Shown here: in pieces, positions 24,657 through 33,671 of the stretch
How the letters are laid out: each line of letters begins with the position of its first letter
Position numbering within the stretch: position 1 is the stretch's first letter
Source of the DNA: UMGS1601 sp964617585
GTDB taxonomy: Bacteria; Bacillota; Clostridia; Oscillospirales; Ruminococcaceae
NCBI GenBank assembly: GCA_964617585.1
Contig: CAZTXS010000003.1
Span: 1 to 64,000 of the forward strand
Direction: 5' to 3'
Length of the DNA: 64,000 nt
Notes under the pieces: model-generated
Database searches by the model: none
What the model was told of the DNA's origin: nothing
The model's input: only the letters and a program-made list of their open reading frames with translations
Position numbers and translations under genes: made by a program

Positions 24657-25889
24657 ATGGATTTAAGCAAATTAGAAGTTTTATCTCCGGCAGGAGATAT
24701 GGAACGGCTCGATGCAGCTCTTGATTTTGGCGCTGACGCAGTATACTTAGGCGGAAAATCATTCGGTATGAGAGCGGGTTCTGCAAACTTTGATGATTCC
24801 CGGCTTAAAGTTGCTGTTGAAAAGGCTCATTATAAAGGCGTATCCGTATATCTTACCTGTAACACGCTTCCTCATAACGATGAAATACCCTATTTTGAAA
24901 GCTTTATAAATAATGCGGTTGCTTCAAATGTCGACGCAGTTATTGTAAATGACATAGGTTTGCTTTCTTTAGTTAAAAAATATGCTCCTCAAATGGAAAT
25001 TCATATATCAACTCAGGCGGGCATTGTAAATTACGTTACTGCCAACGAGTTTTATAATATGGGAGCTAAACGTGTAGTTCTGGCAAGAGAGCTTTCGCTC
25101 GAAGAAATAGCTGAAATAAGAGCAAAAACCCCTAAAGATTTGGATATTGAGTGTTTTGTTCACGGAGCTATGTGCGTTAGCTTTTCAGGAAGATGTCTTT
25201 TGTCAAGCTATCTGGTAAACCGTGACGCAAACAGGGGAGAGTGCGCTCAGCCTTGCAGGTGGGGCTATCATCTTATGGAGGAAAAACGCGACGGTCAGTA
25301 TTTTCCTGTTTTTGAGGATGAAAAGGGGACATATATACTCAACGCTAAAGATATGTGTATGATTGAACATTTAGATATGCTTGCAAAAGCAGGTATAAAA
25401 AGCTTTAAAATCGAGGGCAGAGCAAAGTCTGCGTATTATGTTTCGGTTGTAACTAACGCATACAGAATGGCGGTTGATTTTCTCAAGGCTAATCCGAACG
25501 ACTATAGTAAGCTTCCGCAATGGATTAAAGACGAAGTTTTTAAGGTAAGTCACAGAGCGTATTGTACAGGCTTCTTTTTCGGACATCCTAATGAGCAAAG
25601 AGATACACAATATTATGAAAACAGCGGTTATATAAGGGAATATGATGTTGTTGCAATAGTTGATGAGTGCCATGACGGTAAAATTTATGCAACGCAGCGG
25701 AATAAATTCAACAGGGGAGATACGCTTGAAATTTTGTCGCCGGGCAAAGAGCCTGTAACCGTTATTGCTGAAAAGATTTACGACGATAAAAACGAAGAAA
25801 TTGACACCGCAAATCATGCAATGATGAAAATTTCCCTTGACTGTGAAAAAGCTTTTGAGAGAAATTCAATTATCAGAATGAAGAAATAA
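24657..25889 (+). CDS. Peptidase U32 family protein (RlhA/TrhP-like)
   Basis: A 410-residue member of family U32: LEVLSPAGDMERLDAALDFGADAVYLGG at the N-terminus, ECFVHGAMCVSFSGRCLLSS and NRGECAQPCRWGY with conserved cysteines, and FKIEGRAKSAYYV. Related proteins hydroxylate rRNA or tRNA (RlhA, TrhP) rather than cleave proteins; the tRNA 5-hydroxyuridine role is the likely one but cannot be proved here. It is the last gene of the thyX operon. Confidence 0.92.
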   Translation: MDLSKLEVLSPAGDMERLDAALDFGADAVYLGGKSFGMRAGSANFDDSRLKVAVEKAHYKGVSVYLTCNTLPHNDEIPYFESFINNAVASNVDAVIVNDIGLLSLVKKYAPQMEIHISTQAGIVNYVTANEFYNMGAKRVVLARELSLEEIAEIRAKTPKDLDIECFVHGAMCVSFSGRCLLSSYLVNRDANRGECAQPCRWGYHLMEEKRDGQYFPVFEDEKGTYILNAKDMCMIEHLDMLAKAGIKSFKIEGRAKSAYYVSVVTNAYRMAVDFLKANPNDYSKLPQWIKDEVFKVSHRAYCTGFFFGHPNEQRDTQYYENSGYIREYDVVAIVDECHDGKIYATQRNKFNRGDTLEILSPGKEPVTVIAEKIYDDKNEEIDTANHAMMKISLDCEKAFERNSIIRMKK

Positions 25890-25909
25890 TTAAAACAATA
25901 TACTCTTTG

Positions 25910-25938
25910 TTGAATGACGGGTAAGCCCTTATTGAATA
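25910..25938. repeat. Tail fragment (copy 4) of the dispersed repeat
   Basis: TTGAATGACGGG followed by TAAGCCCTTATTGAATA matches the tail of copy 2 at about 26 of 29 positions. Only the tail module is present. Confidence 0.6.
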
Positions 25939-25955
25939 AAGGGTTTAGCTTTTTA
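25923..25955 (+). terminator. Probable terminator after the U32 gene
   Basis: AAGCCCTTAT and ATAAAGGGTTT form a stem with one bulge and a 3-base loop, followed by AGCTTTTTAT. It is built partly from the repeat tail. Confidence 0.5.
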
Positions 25956-26002
25956 TAAGAATATGCGTGTGGTGAAATAAATAATGAAAAATTTAAAAAT
26001 AG

Positions 26003-26188
26003 CACATTAATAATAGAAGCAGGGGAATCAGAGGGGATATTTATCTTGCTGAATTTCCTATTGACGAAATCCGTGAATATAGAAAAAGGGAAGTCCACGG
26101 TAACGCTTACAGGCATCCTCAAAAGTATGGTATGTTGATTGATGAAAGAATAAACGAACCGTTTATAAGAAAGGATTACAGAAAATAA
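26003..26188 (+). pseudogene. Unidentified coding remnant without a start codon
   Basis: An open frame runs from the stop at 26,000 to TAA at 26,186-26,188 (61 codons) and reads like real protein. It includes GDIYLAEFPIDEIREYRK, then EVHGNAYRHPQKYGMLIDE and NEPFIRKDYRK. No usable start codon or ribosome site precedes it, so it looks like the C-terminal end of a gene whose front has been lost. I do not recognise the family. The rest of 25,890-26,240 holds only the repeat tail and two hairpins. Confidence 0.4.
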
Positions 26189-26195
26189 TATACCT

Positions 26196-26240
26196 AAAAG
26201 TCCTTTGCGAAATATTTATGTTTCGTATATTAGGACTTTT
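26196..26240 (+). terminator. Hairpin terminator between the remnant and the recombinase
   Basis: AAAAGTCCT (26,196-26,204) pairs with AGGACTTTT (26,232-26,240), with CGAAA/TTTCG pairing inside. The T run is stronger on the plus strand (six T) but the stem could also serve the minus-strand recombinase, whose stop is at 26,241. Confidence 0.65.
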
Positions 26241-27233
26241 TTATTTAGATTTTTTTGATTTAGACGATTTATTATGAGCCAGCGGAGAGGACTCTGCGGC
26301 TTTTTTTAGATTTTCATTGGAAAGATGAGTATAAATTTCTGTTGTAGCAATACTTTTATGGCCTAATATTTCCTTAAGAACCAAGGGATCAACTCTGCCG
26401 TGCTGATACATTAAAGTAGCTGCTGTGTGTCTAAGTTTATGAGTTGTGATGCCTAAATTTCCAAGTCCTGCATTATTAAGATTATTTTCTACTATCCTTT
26501 GTATTTGTCTAGTACAAAGACGATTACCTTTAGCTGAGATAAAAATAGCATTTTTTTCCGACTGTATATCAGGTCGCACTTTGAACCAACTGTTTAGCGA
26601 ATCTACACAAGACTCATTTAAGTATACTATTCTTTCTTTTCGGCCTTTACCAAACAAACGTAATGTTTTGTTATCAGCACTATAATCATTAAAATTTAGT
26701 GCAGCAAGCTCACTTAATCTCATTCCGCAATTTAGGAATAAATTAATTATACAGTAATCACGTTCAGGATATCTTGATTTTATATTTTTAAGAAGCTGTA
26801 AACTTTGTTCCAACGAAAGATATTTTGGAAGCCCGCTTTTTATTCTTGGCATTTCCAAATCAGTTAGTGGATTATTAGGTAATAAAAAAGCTTTTGCATT
26901 GAGAAAATAAAATAACTGTTTTATAGCTGAAGTTTTTCTTGCGCGTGTTCTTGAAGAATTATCACGATCTTGTTTTAAATAATTCAAATACTCATAAGCG
27001 TCAGATAATGTGAACTCCTTAAGCCATTCAATAGGAACATCTGAAATAGTAATATCATCAATTGAAGTATCCTTAGATACAGAACCTTTTCTATATTTTA
27101 AATACCTTAAAAATGTTCTTATATCAAGATAATAAGCTTCTTCAGTACGATCAGCTCTATCTCTTACAAGTTTTAAATTCATAAGAAATTGTTTAACGTA
27201 TTCCGGGCAATCTCTGAGATATTCATCTTTCAT
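26241..27233 (-). CDS. Tyrosine recombinase, XerC/XerD-like
   Basis: A 330-residue tyrosine recombinase: an N-terminal SAM-like core-binding domain (residues 10-120) and a catalytic domain with the complete set R172, K196, H265, R268, H292 and nucleophile Y301. The size and lack of an arm-binding domain fit Xer-type chromosome-dimer resolution or a small integron-like enzyme rather than a phage integrase. The tail is lysine- and serine-rich. It is transcribed alone from its own promoter with a perfect 32-base palindrome in the leader. It lies beside a gene remnant, so a mobile-element origin is possible. Confidence 0.88.
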   Translation of the reverse strand: MKDEYLRDCPEYVKQFLMNLKLVRDRADRTEEAYYLDIRTFLRYLKYRKGSVSKDTSIDDITISDVPIEWLKEFTLSDAYEYLNYLKQDRDNSSRTRARKTSAIKQLFYFLNAKAFLLPNNPLTDLEMPRIKSGLPKYLSLEQSLQLLKNIKSRYPERDYCIINLFLNCGMRLSELAALNFNDYSADNKTLRLFGKGRKERIVYLNESCVDSLNSWFKVRPDIQSEKNAIFISAKGNRLCTRQIQRIVENNLNNAGLGNLGITTHKLRHTAATLMYQHGRVDPLVLKEILGHKSIATTEIYTHLSNENLKKAAESSPLAHNKSSKSKKSK

Positions 27234-27250
27234 GTGTTTTCTCCTTCCCT

Positions 27251-27282
27251 AAATGTCACTAAATTTTTATTTAGTGACATTT
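27251..27282. promoter_or_regulatory. Perfect 14-bp inverted repeat in the recombinase leader
   Basis: AAATGTCACTAAAT (27,251-27,264), TTTT, ATTTAGTGACATTT (27,269-27,282). It begins just downstream of the -10 box and ends about 9 bases before the ribosome site. It could be an operator, an RNA 5' hairpin, or a recombinase core-type site, since it can also be read as 10-base arms flanking a 6-base centre. Confidence 0.7.
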
Positions 27283-27291
27283 AATATAATT

Positions 27292-27320
27292 ATTTTACCA
27301 TACTTTTTTCGTCTTGTCAA
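27292..27320 (-). promoter_or_regulatory. Promoter of the recombinase gene
   Basis: On the minus strand TTGACA (27,315-27,320), a 17-base spacer and TAAAAT (27,292-27,297). The predicted start site is at the edge of the palindrome. Confidence 0.75.
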
Positions 27321-27351
27321 TTCCCTAGTTTCCATTAAACAAAATAAAATA

Positions 27352-27377
27352 CACTTAGAACAATTAAGTTCTAAGTG
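27352..27377 (-). terminator. Terminator after mutS2
   Basis: CACTTAGAAC (27,352-27,361) and GTTCTAAGTG (27,368-27,377), perfect 10-base arms with a 6-base loop. On the minus strand it is followed by TATTTTATTTTG, 9 bases beyond the mutS2 stop. Confidence 0.85.
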
Positions 27378-27385
27378 CAAAAAAA

Positions 27386-29782
27386 TTAGTTTAACTCGGC
27401 AACTGTTACGCCGTCTTCACCCTCGCCGTAAACTCCTCGCCGTGATGATTTTACTTGCTTGTGATTTTTCAAATGGTTTCGCACTGCATTTTTTAAAACT
27501 CCGGTTCCTTTACCGTGAATTATCGTTATTACTTTTATATGTGATAAAACTGCGTTATCAATGAAGCTGTCCAGTTCATATAAGCCCTCGTCAACTGAAT
27601 AACCTCTGATGTCCAATTCCATTGAAGCTTTTCTGTCTGCAACCGATTGTACATCTTTAGTGGAAACCTTACCCGATATTTTTTTATTGTTAAGTGTTAC
27701 CTTTTCTTTCTCTTTTAAGATTAACTTTGAAACATGAACTTTAGTTTTCATAATTCCGGCCTGAACATAGCAATGACCTGAATTGTCAGGCGGTGTAATG
27801 ACAATACCGACCGCATTAGTATCAGTAATAAGGACGCTATCCCCTTTTTTCAATGCTCTTGGAAGCTTATAATCGCTTTTAATTGTTTTGCTTATTGGAT
27901 TTGCTTCATTATAAAGATCATTTATCTTATTCTTAACAAGTCGTTTAGCATTAATTGCCATGCTTTCGAAGTTATCTTTGTTCTTTGATTTTCTTATATC
28001 GTTTAACTCATCTAAAAGTGTATCGGATTCTCTGGACACTCTGGAAACTATGGCGTTTGCTTCACGTGAAGCGCTTTCAATTATTCTATTTTTATCGGCT
28101 TCAAGCTGAATTCGTTCTTGTTCAAGCTGATATTTCAGCGCCTCAGCTTCTCTTTTTAAGTTTTCAGCCGACCTTCGGTTTTCCTCAAAAGACTTACGTT
28201 CATTTTCCAAATTTTCTAAAATGTGTTCAAATTTTTTGTTTTCGTCGTTAATTAGTTTTTTAGAAGCTTCAATTATATCCTTTTTCATTCCGAGCTTTAA
28301 AGCTATTTCAAACGCATTAGATTTGCCGGGAGTCCCGAAAAGAAGCCTGTATGTAGGCTGTAAAGTTTTAGCGTCAAACTCACATGAAGCATTGATAATA
28401 CCGACAGTTTCAAGAGCGTACATTTTAAGCTCCTGATAGTGGGTTGTAGTAATTATTTCAGCTCCGTTTTCCTTTAGTTTGTTAATAATTGAAACAGCTA
28501 ATGCCGCTCCTTCAACAGGGTCGGTTCCGGAGCCAAGCTCGTCTAACAAAACCAAAGACCTGCTGTCTGCAATTTTTAAAATATCAATCACTTTATTTAG
28601 ATGTGATGAAAATGTTGAAAGACTCTGTTCGATAGATTGACTATCCCCTATGTCAACCAATATTTTATTGAAAATCGATATGCTGCTTCCGTCAGAAACA
28701 GGTATGAGCAATCCGCACATTGTCATAAGCGTTAACAGACCGACTGTTTTTAAAATAACTGTTTTTCCGCCTGTATTCGGACCTGTTATAACAACAGCCT
28801 GATTTTCGCTTCCAATATTAAAATCTATAGGAACGACTTTATTTTTATCAATCAGCGGATGCCGTGCTTTTTTAAGATTTATAACTCCGTCATCAGTAAT
28901 TTCAGGCGGTAAAGCGTTCATTTTTGCAGCAAGATTCGCTTTTGAAAAATACAAGTCAAGCAATTTTATGGCGTTCAGATTTGAATAAAACTGCTCCTTA
29001 AACTCAGCGCATAAAGCTGAAAGCTCAGAAATTATCCTGTTTATTTCATCCTTTTCTTCGCCTAAAAGTATTTGAATATCGTTGTTCGCTTCAACAACGC
29101 TTAGCGGTTCAACAAAAATGGTAGAACCGCTGCCGGAGGTCGCATGAATTAACCCCGGAACGTTGCTTTTGTTTTCCGTTTTGACAGGTAATACAAATCT
29201 TCCGTCACGAACTGTTATAATTGCTTCCTGAAGATATTTTTGAGTATCTTTAGAGCGTATCATTTTTTCAAGGCTTTCACGGACTTTAATTTCGGATTGA
29301 TTGATTTTTTTTCTGATTCTGTTTAATTCCGGGCTTGCGTCATCAGAAAGCTCTTCTTCATTAAGTATTGCAGAACTCAGTTTTCTTTCCAAACGTTCAT
29401 TAGAAATAATGCTGTCAAATAGATAATCAAGCGAAGTTTCTTCACTTGAGAACTGATTTCTGTAGCTTATTAATTCGTTAGCTTGAATCAATACGTCCTT
29501 CACTTGCAAAAGCTCTTTTAATGATAGTAATGCTCCTGAATCAGCCATCTTAATTGTGTCTGTAATATCATAAATATTGTGAAAAACAGGTGAGCCGAAC
29601 TTAACAGACAGATTAAAAGCAGTATCTGTTTTTCCGATTTCTTTTTTCACGTTCTCAAGCTTATAATCAGGACGTATATTTAAAGCCAGCGCTTTTGACA
29701 TCTTGCTTGAACACTCGTTTGCAAGCAGTTCTAAAATTTTATGTAGCTCAAGCGTTTTATAGTCTTTTTTTATTTTATCCAT
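27386..29782 (-). CDS. mutS2: Endonuclease MutS2 with Smr domain
   Basis: A 798-residue MutS2: an N-terminal MutS core, the ATPase with Walker A GPNTGGKT near residue 333 and LLDELGSGTDPVEG, a long coiled coil at about 510-620, and a C-terminal Smr nuclease domain (LDIRGYSVDEGLYELDSFID, VITIIHGKGTGVLKNAVR). It lacks the mismatch-reading domain of MutS. MutS2 acts in recombination control and in rescuing collided ribosomes. It follows recO by 9 bases and ends the phoH-era-recO operon. Confidence 0.95.
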   Translation of the reverse strand: MDKIKKDYKTLELHKILELLANECSSKMSKALALNIRPDYKLENVKKEIGKTDTAFNLSVKFGSPVFHNIYDITDTIKMADSGALLSLKELLQVKDVLIQANELISYRNQFSSEETSLDYLFDSIISNERLERKLSSAILNEEELSDDASPELNRIRKKINQSEIKVRESLEKMIRSKDTQKYLQEAIITVRDGRFVLPVKTENKSNVPGLIHATSGSGSTIFVEPLSVVEANNDIQILLGEEKDEINRIISELSALCAEFKEQFYSNLNAIKLLDLYFSKANLAAKMNALPPEITDDGVINLKKARHPLIDKNKVVPIDFNIGSENQAVVITGPNTGGKTVILKTVGLLTLMTMCGLLIPVSDGSSISIFNKILVDIGDSQSIEQSLSTFSSHLNKVIDILKIADSRSLVLLDELGSGTDPVEGAALAVSIINKLKENGAEIITTTHYQELKMYALETVGIINASCEFDAKTLQPTYRLLFGTPGKSNAFEIALKLGMKKDIIEASKKLINDENKKFEHILENLENERKSFEENRRSAENLKREAEALKYQLEQERIQLEADKNRIIESASREANAIVSRVSRESDTLLDELNDIRKSKNKDNFESMAINAKRLVKNKINDLYNEANPISKTIKSDYKLPRALKKGDSVLITDTNAVGIVITPPDNSGHCYVQAGIMKTKVHVSKLILKEKEKVTLNNKKISGKVSTKDVQSVADRKASMELDIRGYSVDEGLYELDSFIDNAVLSHIKVITIIHGKGTGVLKNAVRNHLKNHKQVKSSRRGVYGEGEDGVTVAELN

Positions 29783-29791
29783 TAATTCTCC

Positions 29792-30565
29792 TCAATTTAA
29801 CCTATATGAATCCGAAATATTCCTGAAATAATCAAGCGTTTTAAAGTTTCTGTTTATATGCGCATAAACATATCGATCTGTTATCTTATTTAGTTCATTT
29901 ATAAGCCTGTCAGAAGCTTTGACGTTAAATAAAATACTTATATCAGATAAGGCAATATGACGTAATGCAGAAACTACGCTTTCGTTTACAGAAATAATAT
30001 TGTATCCGTCGTTTCCTTTAAAACAATTATCGCATATTAGTTTTCCTGCCTGTATGTCAAAATGCATTGTTTGACATATGTAAATATTGCATACCGAACA
30101 TCCAATTAAATCAGGTATAAGACCTATTTCCGATAACAGTCTAAATTCAAAGATAGATTTCAAAAGCATAATGTTATGAGAATCTTTTTCTAAATAATAT
30201 AAGGTGTTCAGCAAAAGCTTTAATATAATTTCATAAGACTCATCAGAATCATATGATAAAACGGTATATTTTAAAAGTTCTGCAAAATATGACGCTAAAG
30301 CTAGCTTTTCAACATCAAATCTGAGATTATAAAAAGTGTTTTTTATTTCAGAACTGTTTAAATAATATCTTTCGCCCCTTTTACTGACGCAGAATTTTGA
30401 ATATGAAAATAATGCTGTTGATGCTGCATTTTTTGAATTAAGCTTTCTGCCGCCTTTAACCATTACCTCGATTATTCCGTAATCTTTAGTGAAAATATCT
30501 ATGAATTTGTCATTCTCACCGTAGGCTCTCTCCCCTATTACTACTCCCGTTGTTGTCAGCAGCAT
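29792..30565 (-). CDS. recO: DNA repair protein RecO
   Basis: A 257-residue RecO: an N-terminal OB-fold (TTGVVIGERAYGENDKFIDIFTKDYGIIEVMVKGGR), a helical middle, and a zinc-binding region whose cysteines remain (CSVCNIYICQTMHFDIQAGKLICDNC). It loads RecA with RecR. GGGAG precedes the ATG. Its start lies inside the small yqzL-like gene, which ends 50 bases further on in another frame. Confidence 0.92.
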   Translation of the reverse strand: MLLTTTGVVIGERAYGENDKFIDIFTKDYGIIEVMVKGGRKLNSKNAASTALFSYSKFCVSKRGERYYLNSSEIKNTFYNLRFDVEKLALASYFAELLKYTVLSYDSDESYEIILKLLLNTLYYLEKDSHNIMLLKSIFEFRLLSEIGLIPDLIGCSVCNIYICQTMHFDIQAGKLICDNCFKGNDGYNIISVNESVVSALRHIALSDISILFNVKASDRLINELNKITDRYVYAHINRNFKTLDYFRNISDSYRLN

Positions 30566-30662
30566 CTATTTTTACTCCCTCGTTTTTAACACTGTATTTA
30601 TAATAATTCAAATAATCTGAAATCTTTCCCGACTTATAAAATATATCCCAAAGCTTATCCAT
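30516..30662 (-). CDS. yqzL: YqzL family small protein
   Basis: A 48-residue open frame too short for many gene finders. It begins MDKLWDIFYKSGKISDYLNYY, matching the short YqzL family pattern of a tryptophan-containing first helix, then F-x2-(T/S)-G-x-I-x2-YL. YqzL genes lie between era and recO in Firmicutes, as here. The function is unknown. The last 50 bases overlap recO in a different frame, and the ribosome site is weak, so the exact C-terminus is the least certain part. Confidence 0.7.
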   Translation of the reverse strand: MDKLWDIFYKSGKISDYLNYYKYSVKNEGVKIDAADNNGSSNRGESLR

Positions 30663-30743
30663 AATAACACCGTCTTTCTAATTATTGATATTATTATAGT
30701 AAGCAAACCTTTAAGTAATTATTAGAGGTAATTCATTCTAATG

Positions 30744-31649
30744 TTATTTATTGGTCAAACCGAAGTTTCTTATTATCCCCTCTCGGTTTCTCCATCCCTC
30801 TTTAACTTTTACCCAGCACTGAAGATTAACCTTTATTCTAAAAAACAATTCAAGCTCTTCTCTTGCGTCGCTTCCGATTTTCTGAAGCATTGAACCCTTC
30901 TTGCCTATTATAATACCTTTGTGGGATTCCCTCTCGCAGAAGATTACTGCGCTTATGTCAAGCACAGCTTCACCATTTCTCGTTTCCCTTTCGGAAACCT
31001 GTTCGACAGCGACCGCAATGCCATGCGGTATTTCTTCATTAAGGTTGAGCAGAGCTTTTTCTCTTATAATTTCAGCCATTATAACCTTTTCGGGCTGATC
31101 TGTCAAAGCGTCATCAGGAAAATAGTGAGGTTCTTCCTGAGCATTTTTATCTATTGCCTCAAAAATCAAGTCGAGTCCGTCATTTTCAAGAGCGCTTATT
31201 GGTATAATGTCTTGAAAATCATAAAGTTTTGAATATTCGCTGAGAATATCTATAAGCTTGCTTTTATCACTGAGTAAATCGATTTTATTTACGGCGAGTA
31301 TTACATTTCTATGCGACTGTTTAAAGCTGTTTATGAGTGATAGCTCGTTGTCGCTGATTTTTTTTGTGCAGTCAACAACAAAAATAGCTGTTTCAACATC
31401 TTTGACCGCTTCATCTATATTCTCAAGCATATGCTCCGAAAGCTTTGTTTTTGCCTTATGCATACCAGGTGTATCAATAAAAATGTACTGCGTTTCGCCT
31501 TTTGTTACAATGCCTGTTATTTTTGTTCGAGTAGTCTGAGGTTTATGGCTGACTGCGGCGATTTTCTCACCCACCATTACGTTTAAAAGCGAAGACTTTC
31601 CCACGTTTGCCCTGCCTACGATTGAAACAAAAGCAGTTTTAGTTCCCAT
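30744..31649 (-). CDS. era: GTPase Era
   Basis: A 301-residue Era: the GTPase domain with GRANVGKS (12-19), DTPGMH and NKIDLL, and a C-terminal KH domain (GIIIGKKGSMLQKIGSDAREELE). It binds the 3' end of 16S rRNA in 30S assembly. It begins directly after dgkA, the AAGGAG ribosome site lying within the end of dgkA. Confidence 0.96.
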   Translation of the reverse strand: MGTKTAFVSIVGRANVGKSSLLNVMVGEKIAAVSHKPQTTRTKITGIVTKGETQYIFIDTPGMHKAKTKLSEHMLENIDEAVKDVETAIFVVDCTKKISDNELSLINSFKQSHRNVILAVNKIDLLSDKSKLIDILSEYSKLYDFQDIIPISALENDGLDLIFEAIDKNAQEEPHYFPDDALTDQPEKVIMAEIIREKALLNLNEEIPHGIAVAVEQVSERETRNGEAVLDISAVIFCERESHKGIIIGKKGSMLQKIGSDAREELELFFRIKVNLQCWVKVKEGWRNREGIIRNFGLTNK

Positions 31650-32141
31650 TTATTTTTTCTCCTTAACATTTTCCGGAACGTTTTGCTTTTTTGACTTAAA
31701 TAATACGAAAACAAATATATAAGAGATAACTATTGATAAAATTAAAATCAACAGCCTAAATATGCTTGAAAAATATACAATAATGCTTTTAATTATATTC
31801 AAATCAAAAAACAGCAAAACACCGACAGCTATTGAACAAACGGCAGCAATTAAAACAGAACTCGCCGCTGTATCTTTAGATATTTTAGCTTTTTCGTGGT
31901 ATGACGGAGATGTCAGATCGACATTCGCTTCAATCGCAGTATTTAATAATTCCGCTGAAATAACCAAGCCAATAACTAAAAACAAAACGGCATACTCAGC
32001 TTTAGAAAAATTATAAAAAGACGAAAAATACAGCGCATATGCCGCCGCAACCAGATGAAATCGCATATGACGTTCACTTATCACGGCGCTGATTATACCT
32101 CTTAAAGCATTTTTAAAGCTGTTAATTATTATTTTAATCAT
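31650..32141 (-). CDS. dgkA: Diacylglycerol/undecaprenol kinase family protein
   Basis: A 163-residue membrane protein with the DgkA motif ELLNTAIE at 64-71 and KDTAASSVL at about 89-97, and membrane helices flanking them. Gram-positive members phosphorylate undecaprenol, recycling the cell-wall lipid carrier. The family is usually about 125 residues; here an added C-terminal hydrophobic segment and basic tail extend it. It overlaps ybeY by four bases (ATGA). Confidence 0.9.
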   Translation of the reverse strand: MIKIIINSFKNALRGIISAVISERHMRFHLVAAAYALYFSSFYNFSKAEYAVLFLVIGLVISAELLNTAIEANVDLTSPSYHEKAKISKDTAASSVLIAAVCSIAVGVLLFFDLNIIKSIIVYFSSIFRLLILILSIVISYIFVFVLFKSKKQNVPENVKEKK

Positions 32142-32638
32142 TGTTCTGTAATATAAGAGCTTTGTCTGGAAACGCCCAACTTGTCCAGTATCTGCTCCTC
32201 GGTTTCACGCATATTTCTTGCCTCTACGCCGCCGTGTTCATGATCATAGCCCAATAAATGAAGCATCGAATGAACAGTCAAAAAGCCTATTTCACGCTCC
32301 AGCGAATGGCCGTAAAGCTTTGCTTGTTTTAAAGCGGTCTGAATTGAAATCACTATATCTCCGAGTATATATGCGCCTGTTTCATTATTATAGTCGTATA
32401 CACCGTTTTCACCTAAAGGAAAGGACAATACATCCGTCGGTCTGTCAACATCACGATATTCATAATTAAGTTTATGAATATCATCATCGCTTACAAAGGA
32501 AACGCTCACCTCGGCGTCATGCGAAAACTTTTCATTATCCAATACTGCATTGCAGCTTCTTCTTATCAGAAGCCTTATTCCAACCGGTATTTTAATATCC
32601 TTTTGCTTATTTGCTATTAAAACCTTTGTTTTTCCCAT
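32138..32638 (-). CDS. ybeY: rRNA maturation endoribonuclease YbeY
   Basis: A 166-residue metal-dependent RNase with the zinc motif H-x3-H-x5-H in HSMLHLLGYDH (H123, H127, H133) and the DRPTDVLSFPL segment. It processes 16S rRNA 3' ends and takes part in ribosome quality control. I placed the start at the ATG after AAAGGA; the frame is open further to 32,701 but without support. It overlaps the end of phoH by 32 bases. Confidence 0.93.
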   Translation of the reverse strand: MGKTKVLIANKQKDIKIPVGIRLLIRRSCNAVLDNEKFSHDAEVSVSFVSDDDIHKLNYEYRDVDRPTDVLSFPLGENGVYDYNNETGAYILGDIVISIQTALKQAKLYGHSLEREIGFLTVHSMLHLLGYDHEHGGVEARNMRETEEQILDKLGVSRQSSYITEQ

Positions 32639-33608
32639 TATTTTTGAATCCTTTCTTCTCGGAATTAAATTTCTCATATGCCCTAATAATATCCTGAACA
32701 AGTCTGTGTCTTACAACATCGCTTTCGCTGAAGTAATTTATAAAAATGTCGTCAACATCTTTCAACACTTTGGTTACTTGAATCAGTCCGGAGCTTCTTG
32801 CATCGGGAAGATCAATTTGCGTAATATCGCCGGTAATTACAATTTTGCTGTTAAATCCAAGACGTGTTAAAAACATTTTCATCTGTTCGGGCGTCGTGTT
32901 TTGAGCCTCGTCAAGTATAATAAATGCGTCGTCAAGTGTACGTCCTCTCATATAGGCAAGCGGAGCAACCTCAATGCATCCCCTTTCCTGCTGTTTTGAA
33001 AACGTATCAGGCCCGAGCATTTCAAACAAAGCGTCATAAAGCGGTCTTAAATAAGGGTCAACCTTGTCCTGAAGATCTCCCGGCAGAAATCCAAGCTTTT
33101 CGCCTGCCTCTACAGCAGGTCTGGTCAGAATAATCTTGTTTACTTCGTGATTCCTGAAAGCCTTTACCGCCATTGCAACCGCCAGATAAGTTTTTCCTGT
33201 TCCGGCAGGTCCGACTCCGATAACTATTGTGTTTTCACGTATAGCGTCGACATATTTTTTTTGCCCGAGCGTTTTGGGCTTAACTATTTTACCGCCTGTT
33301 GTAACGCAAATTCCGTCGTCGTTAAGCTTGGTAAGCTCCTTCTGAGCTCCCTCTCTGACAAGAGAAAATACATATCTTAAAGTTTGCTCATTTATGTGAT
33401 CTCCCTTACCTGCTAAAAGGATCAAAGACTCGATTGCTTTTTCGGCTTTTTTAACGTTATCCTCATCGCCGGTAATTTTAATATCTGTTCCTCTGCTCAG
33501 AATCACCACATTATACTGCTTTTGAATCAGATTGACATTTTCATCAAAATTTCCGAAAACATTTAAAATTGAATCCATTGAATCTACATTTACAATTCTT
33601 TCAACCAT
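32607..33608 (-). CDS. phoH: PhoH family ATPase
   Basis: A 333-residue PhoH-like protein with an N-terminal KH-like domain, Walker A GPAGTGKT at 133-140, and FIILDEAQNTTPEQ with later helicase-like motifs (KIVITGDITQIDLP). The exact role is uncertain; it is constantly paired with ybeY, suggesting an RNA function. The C-terminus is rich in lysine and asparagine. AGGGTGA is the ribosome site. Confidence 0.93.
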   Translation of the reverse strand: MVERIVNVDSMDSILNVFGNFDENVNLIQKQYNVVILSRGTDIKITGDEDNVKKAEKAIESLILLAGKGDHINEQTLRYVFSLVREGAQKELTKLNDDGICVTTGGKIVKPKTLGQKKYVDAIRENTIVIGVGPAGTGKTYLAVAMAVKAFRNHEVNKIILTRPAVEAGEKLGFLPGDLQDKVDPYLRPLYDALFEMLGPDTFSKQQERGCIEVAPLAYMRGRTLDDAFIILDEAQNTTPEQMKMFLTRLGFNSKIVITGDITQIDLPDARSSGLIQVTKVLKDVDDIFINYFSESDVVRHRLVQDIIRAYEKFNSEKKGFKNNGKNKGFNSK

Positions 33609-33671
33609 TTATTCACCCTGTTATTTTTGAATTCTTTTTTTCACTGACTGATTATAGTCGCTCACAAAAAT

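Noticed and set aside
27253..27564. Plus-strand open frame starting at the recombinase palindrome
   Set aside because: It runs through the recombinase promoter, the mutS2 terminator and the antisense of the Smr domain, and has no ribosome site or recognisable content.
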